A stretch of DNA of 64,000 nt from Aplectana chamaeleonis (lineage: Eukaryota > Nematoda > Chromadorea > Rhabditida > Cosmocercidae): NCBI GenBank assembly GCA_029168955.1, contig JAPDOI010000135.1, forward strand, positions 1,182,501 to 1,246,500, given 5' to 3'. Numbering within the stretch: the stretch's first letter is position 1; each line of letters opens with the position of its first letter. The notes beneath the pieces are model-generated. The model was given only the letters and a program-made list of their open reading frames with translations, had not been told where the DNA came from and ran no database searches. A program made the translations under genes and the position numbers. Shown here one piece after another: positions 59,248 through 64,000 of the stretch.

Positions 59248-59550
59248 GTATTTATACTTGTGGAGCAATTGTCTCCTATTATGGGCACTGCATGGATATT
59301 AAGGGGCGATTAGCGCTCGGACCCAGTCGACAAATCTTTCTTTACCCCCACAAACGCCCTTCTCTTTTCTATGGAAAATTGCGATTTCCTGCTGATGTGG
59401 ATAATGGGGCCTTTGAGGGGTCAACGACGGACTTATTGAGGCGATTGAAAGGGGAAAACAGGATCTTGAGTGAGGCGGCGTGCCAATCGCCCCATAATAT
59501 CCATGCTGCCCCCATAATTGAACATAATCGCCTCACAACATAACCACACT
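59248..59550. mobile_element. 303-bp foldback MITE
   Basis: ACTTGTGGAGCAATTGTCTC and ATGGATATTAAGGGGCGATT at the left pair with AATCGCCCCATAATATCCAT and the ATCGCCTCACAACATAACCA region at the right. The open frame across it is an artefact of the palindrome. Confidence 0.75.
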
Positions 59551-59714
59551 TGTCGGTAGGATCCCTCCGAACTACTTTCGAAGTATGTAAGTATGCTTTT
59601 GAAAGCGCATCGCTTAATCTATTTTAAAAACTGTTTAAACATATTCGCCTGCTATTGAAGGACCAAATGAGCCACAGTTTCATATAAGCATTTGATCCCT
59701 CTGAGAACTACGTA

Positions 59715-59869
59715 TCCTCTATTTCAGAGCCAAATTTCCTCGGTTACTTCGCGTGCGTGCGCATCGCGAGGGGAGATAGAGAGCGAGAAAGTGTGGAAGA
59801 GAAGGAGACGCGGCATACGCGCACACACGCACGCGATCGACGAAAACAAATTTCACCACGAATGGAGGA
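59715..59869. mobile_element. MITE (copy 3 of the 22048 family)
   Basis: TCCTCTATTTCAGAG at the left; the right end GAATGGAGGA is more degraded. TA lies on both sides (59713-59714, 59870-59871). The interior is in the opposite orientation to copies 1 and 2 (GAGCGAGAAAGTGTGG, GGAGACGCGGCATACG). Confidence 0.65.
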
Positions 59870-60214
59870 TAGATTAGACAGTGAGACCGAATTGTGGAGA
59901 TTCTTCCATGACGAGAATTTCATATTTTTTCAAACATTTTAACTTCTGAAGTTTCTCTTTTGCGCGGGACTTCAAGGCGCCAGACTTCGTAGTTAAGTAT
60001 TACGAGGTACATATTTCTAAATCAACGATAATTCATAAAATGATTAACGTTGATTGGGAAACACCTCGTAGTACTTTTTTCCCGTATACAAATTCAAAGA
60101 ATGGAAGTTGTCGAGTTTCGCGTATATGCCGGTTTGTAAACAGCTGCTAACAATAACGACTATGAAGCAGCTGACCTGTGAGAATCTCATCTACATATGC
60201 TTCGGTAAATCGGA

Positions 60215-60620
60215 TTCTTTGTCGAATAATCATGTTTTCGACTAACTCGATTTTTGGAAACTCTGAATAATCGAGTTTTTAACCATCCCCCTTTTCCGAA
60301 TTTCCGAATAATCAAGTTTTCGCCTAATTCGATTATTTTAGATTTTCCAGTGATCGAGTTTTCGGCTCACTCGATTTCAAGGATTTCGCTCGAATAATCG
60401 AGTTTTCGACTAATTCGATTTTTTGGATTTTCTTATAATTTTGAGTTTTTGACTAAAACGATTTTTATGATTTTCGATGTCTTCTATTGATTATATTAAT
60501 GACAGCCGCTACAGCTACGATGCCGTCTACCTCAGGGACAGAACGACTGCAAAAGATAGCTAAGGAGTGAAATAAACAACAAATGTTATCGGTGCGAAAC
60601 CCCAGCGTCACTTGACGCTT
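60215..60620. repeat. TCGA-rich tandem repeat plus stem-loop module, copy 2
   Basis: The first part (60215-60470) has TCGAATAATCGAGTTTTCGA-type units. The second (60478-60612) aligns with 36320-36452 and ends in AGCGTCACTTGACGCT. A TA-flanked MITE follows at 60628. Confidence 0.75.
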
Positions 60621-60627
60621 GGAACTA

Positions 60628-60771
60628 CAGTCGGCACAGATTGCACTGATACTTTGCGTTCCTTATTGAGCGCTGGCGCAAAGTCGGTGCGCGCATGCTG
60701 TAACACACGTGCACCGAGTTTGCGCCAACGCACAATAAGGAACGCAAAGTATCAGTTCGATACGTGCCGAC
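60628..60771. mobile_element. 144-bp palindromic MITE (PIGU-intron family)
   Basis: CAGTCGGCACAGATTGCACT at the left, inverted at the right (GTTCGATACGTGCCGAC), flanked by TA. The arms contain CTTTGCGTTCCTTATTGAG and the centre CGCGCATGCTGTAACACACG. Confidence 0.9.
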
Positions 60772-61831
60772 TAATCTATGCACGTTGCCTGAAATCAAAA
60801 TCGTCTTAACAGAAACTTGTATCATATTTGGACAAACATAGCATCCACTCGTTGTGATAACGTAGGAAACAGCTGCTTTCGTTTCGGCCTGGATGGTAGA
60901 CATCTACAACTTTGCATAAAAACTTCTCGTGAAAGCTCTCACGTGACTCTTGAAGGCATTGCTTGCGCAAAAACATGAATGACGAATTTCCTTTCGAATA
61001 TAGAAGATCAGGGATCTATTGAGACGATTGTGCCAGAAATAGCAGCGGAAAATGACCGGAAACCGCTTTTTTGCATGAAAACAGGACCACTTTTGTTACG
61101 TTTCATTTGTTACAATGAAAGACTGGCCGGTTTGGAGGAGTGATCTACTTCCTATAATAAACGCTAGCCACCTAATCGAAAATCACATGTCTATGTTAAT
61201 TTTTTTTCTTAACCGATTCTTTACCTGCCGAAGGCTCTCAAAAGAAGTACGTCTGTTGGGTTTTGATTTCAGGCAGCAGTGGGCCGACTTCAGCAAACGA
61301 TTTTCACCCACTTTCCTGTCTATTTTTCCGCTTTCTTAATTACTCCTGACACGGAAGTGGCCGAATGCTCGGGATTCTGCCAAAAAAATGGCATTCTACT
61401 CATCGCGAACACTGCCTTTAGAGGCAGCGTCCGCGCAAAAAAACAGTTTTGGTTTTTCGTTCTCAATCCGACCATCAAATTAGGTGAAGGTAGTTGGCAA
61501 AGCCCGAGACTTCAATGTTCTGTATCCATAATATTAAAGACCCGTAAAAGCGGTTCTGTGTGTCGGGAAGCTGAATGCTTCGAGAGGTTCCCTGTGATAC
61601 CCGAGAGTTTTTTGTGGCCTTTCTTATGTCTTTCACAATCTCGTATGGCTTATTGCGTAAAACAGTAAAAAAACCGGATACCGTTTTTCGCGTTTACGCT
61701 GCCTCTAAAGGCAGTGTTTACGATAAAGGACCGTACTCTATTTTTTGATGGTCTTGAGTGGGCAAGTCCACAAGGTGAAGGATAATAAAGGAAAGTCTCC
61801 ACAAAACTCTCAAATATCGGAGAAAAAACTG

Positions 61832-62253
61832 TTTAAAAGCAGTGTTCACGATAGAAATCCCTTTTCTGTTTTTTCGCCTATCTTGAAAACGGTCTCACTT
61901 TGATTCCAATGATGTCTCTGAAACCGTACAAGACCTTCTGGGAACAGAGTTATGGTCCCTTAAAAATTGAGCTAGGGAAGCATGGTGGACGAGTTGTCCG
62001 AGGCTTGTAACTTCCGGCTTTTGCAGCCAATGTATGCGAGCTGACCTGAGTAAAGGGAGAAGTTGAGAATGAAGGTAGGAACGGGGCTTTTGATCGGGAA
62101 CCATCGCTCATCTTACGATCTCAAGTATTCCATTGTTTACGTCGATGGGCGGAAAGGGGCCGGACTTTCGACGCTGTTCTGCTTCTGAGAGCCACGAGAA
62201 GCGTTTGCCATGGAAAAATCGAAGACTAAATTTATCGTGAAAAGTGCCTTTAA
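61832..62253. mobile_element. MITE, AAGGCAGTG family
   Basis: AAAAGCAGTGTTCACGATAG at the left, TTTATCGTGAAAAGTGCCTT at the right. The body matches 29162-29654 (GGACGAGTTGTCCGAGGCTT). Solo or broken ends of the family surround it at about 61395-61440 and 61707-61730. Confidence 0.88.
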
Positions 62254-63225
62254 CGAAACCTCTAAAATATTTAGTTACCGCCTATCAGTTGTATTTCAGG
62301 GGACTGCGGACTTTGAGCAATACAGACGTCGAAAATGGTTTTGCGCTTCGGAAATACTTAAGTGATTGACTTTGTTTAATGTTTCTTGCACCGAAACGCT
62401 TTAAAAATATAATGGTGTAATCACACGCTCGAATGTTAGAATCTTTCGAGATAGAGTATTCAGAAATTCGGCAAGTGTTCCTCCTCTGGTGAAACGAACG
62501 CAGGACAACAGTTCTATGACGTGGGCGGGGCGATCCAATGGGTCGGCTGGTCTATGGAATTTTCACCCACTTTCTGGCCGCTTTTCATCGTACTTCCGCC
62601 CTTACTCTTAAAGACAGCAGACACGCTCAGAAATGGTATCGATTTTATGACATAAATCAAAGGTTTGCACCTGGTTGTATTGGGAACTGACGAAACAACG
62701 GACGAAAACTGTGTGCAAATTGAGGAATAACGGTTATTTGTTGTCAGGTGAAAGTGGACGAGTTTTACGGCGCGCGGTTGAAACAGCGAATATTAGCAAC
62801 AAAACGGTTGAGATGGAGAAGCCGATATACTCCTACAGCGTGTAGTGGAACGTTATCCTCGTTGGAAGCATCAAAAACCAACCAAAGTGACCGTACTAGT
62901 ACTATCAATCTAGACGAGTTTGTATTTTGGGGCGGGGTTGCAGAAATTTTTCGATTTGCATTGCTGAAATTTAGTAGTTTTGACTAGTTTTTGACGATTC
63001 CAACGGCGTGAGCAGTCTACTAGGAGCCATGTGACTTCAGAAACGTAGTTATCTCAACAACTTTTTTGAGCGTATCTGCTGCCTTTAATAGAGAGACCCA
63101 AAGCTTACGTTTCGGCCAAAAAAGGTAAATTTTTCATCACGAGTACTGCCTTTAGGATCTAGCCCAGTTAAATCACATTTCGATCTCCGTCTTCCAAAGC
63201 CTTTGGTTTTTAGCATATTTGCGCA

Positions 63226-63556
63226 CTAATCGCGTCCTTTACAGCTGCAAAATGAGTGCGCCCGCAGTCTCATCCGCGAAAATCCGTGAGAGACAAATAG
63301 ATAGTACATGGGAAACTCACAATGCTAAACTAGTTCTTGGCTGCTTCAGTTCGAAGATGCGTTCCTCCTCTCTTGGCTCGGCAACTTTCTCCTCGAGCAA
63401 CTCATTCGGTTTTCGCCTCCTCTGCATTCCTCTGAGATAAATTATCATCAGCATTTTTTCGCGGTAGTCGCATGCATAGCAAATTACGAGAAAGGCAATA
63501 TTTACGATCAGATAAACATCCGCGGATCCTGTTGACCCATTCTCATTCGACTCATT
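63226..63556 (-). CDS. 3' end of a single-pass membrane protein gene
   Basis: Two exons are supported. 63321 to about 63556 ends at a perfect GTGAGTTT donor. A 76-bp intron with acceptor ATTTTGCAG follows, and then 63226-63244 adds FCKGRD and a stop in phase. The larger exon reads STGSADVYLIVNIAFLVICY, a membrane segment, then a basic, charged tail (REKMLMIIYLRGMQRRRKP, LLEEKVAEPREEERIFELK). The upstream limit is uncertain: an in-frame stop lies just before 63556, so there must be an acceptor (TAG at 63557 or CAG near 63530). A possible further exon at about 63680-63790 reads HHFSIVETRNVTVEMKS and ends at a GTGTGAGG donor. No family recognised. Confidence 0.5.
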
Positions 63557-63825
63557 CTACGCGTGTATATGTGTTTAGATAGCTTTATTTGGAGGCAATA
63601 ACGAGATGACAAGAGCGATGCTTGAGCCTTGACGGCGATCCAACGCCTTCAATCCAAACATTGACGCCTCCCCTCACACTTCTGATGGGCGCCAGCCAAT
63701 CCTCGTCGACTTCATCTCAACCGTCACATTCCTGGTCTCTACGATCGAAAAGTGGTGAACCACAGGTTTTGAGTCAGTACCAGGTAATACAACACACTAA
63801 CAAGGGAACCACATCAAGTCATAGT

Positions 63826-64000
63826 GACCATTCCAAATGAAATGTACTTTTCTAGAACCAATTTCGGACGAAAAGTCCGAATATGTCCTTCGCAGCTGCT
63901 CTGAAAAAAGTTATAGGCATTTTTTCTCTGATTTTCGTACTTATTGTACCCTCCAAAAAGCGCATTATTTTTACGAAAATCCGGAAACGGACCTCATAAT
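63826..64000 (+). repeat. Dispersed repeat, second copy of 18632-18830
   Basis: Same orientation and order of blocks as at 18632-18830. It runs off the end of the window. Confidence 0.8.

Overview
The window looks like nuclear DNA from a nematode, probably a rhabditid-type species. The main evidence is one complete multi-exon gene whose 3' splice sites match the nematode TTTCAG consensus (TTCAG, ATTTCAG, CTTTCAG). Several introns are 46-81 bp, and small mariner/Tc1 elements and TA-flanked hairpin elements are very dense. No prokaryotic operon, CRISPR array, rRNA or tRNA was recognised. Most long open frames in the window come from minisatellites and palindromes, not from genes.

The best gene is an eight-exon homologue of PIG-U, the GPI transamidase subunit, on the minus strand at 37255-42197 (407 codons by my splice model, with all phases closing). 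Its introns have been enlarged by hairpin elements: a mariner-derived foldback, a run of five short palindromic MITEs and a 190-bp foldback. Other genes that can be argued from splice signals and frame are a minus-strand gene at 12581-15493 with a LIN-15-like Cys/His motif (four exons, all phase 0), a 57-residue single-exon membrane protein at 9881-10054, and the 3' end of a membrane-protein gene at 63226-63556. A CTF8-like gene fragment at 23110-23331 is repeated almost unchanged at 24902-25062.

Layout: 1-2461 is a 47-bp tandem array. 2.5-9.5 kb holds nested terminal-inverted-repeat elements, a duplicated decayed coding segment, a 42-bp minisatellite and TA-flanked MITEs. 9.5-15.5 kb holds the small membrane gene and the Cys/His gene with its repeat-filled first intron. 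15.6-18.5 kb is a nest of mariner, hAT-like, microsatellite and hairpin sequences followed by a deleted mariner. 20-27 kb is foldbacks, the CTF8 fragments and MITEs. 27.6-28.6 and 35.4-36.3 kb are satellite arrays built on a GTACTGACCGCG core. Between them lies a mariner carrying a Tc1-like insertion. 37.2-42.2 kb is PIG-U. 42.8-63.2 kb is dominated by one MITE superfamily with AAGGCAGTGTTCACGA ends, interrupted by a decayed reverse transcriptase (56.8-58.1 kb) that has a hammerhead-like motif just downstream.

The window does not show a new multi-gene system. What it shows well is how a nematode locus is built up by small DNA transposons. One intron can be reconstructed from an ancestral 58 bp to its present 787 bp by a single insertion.
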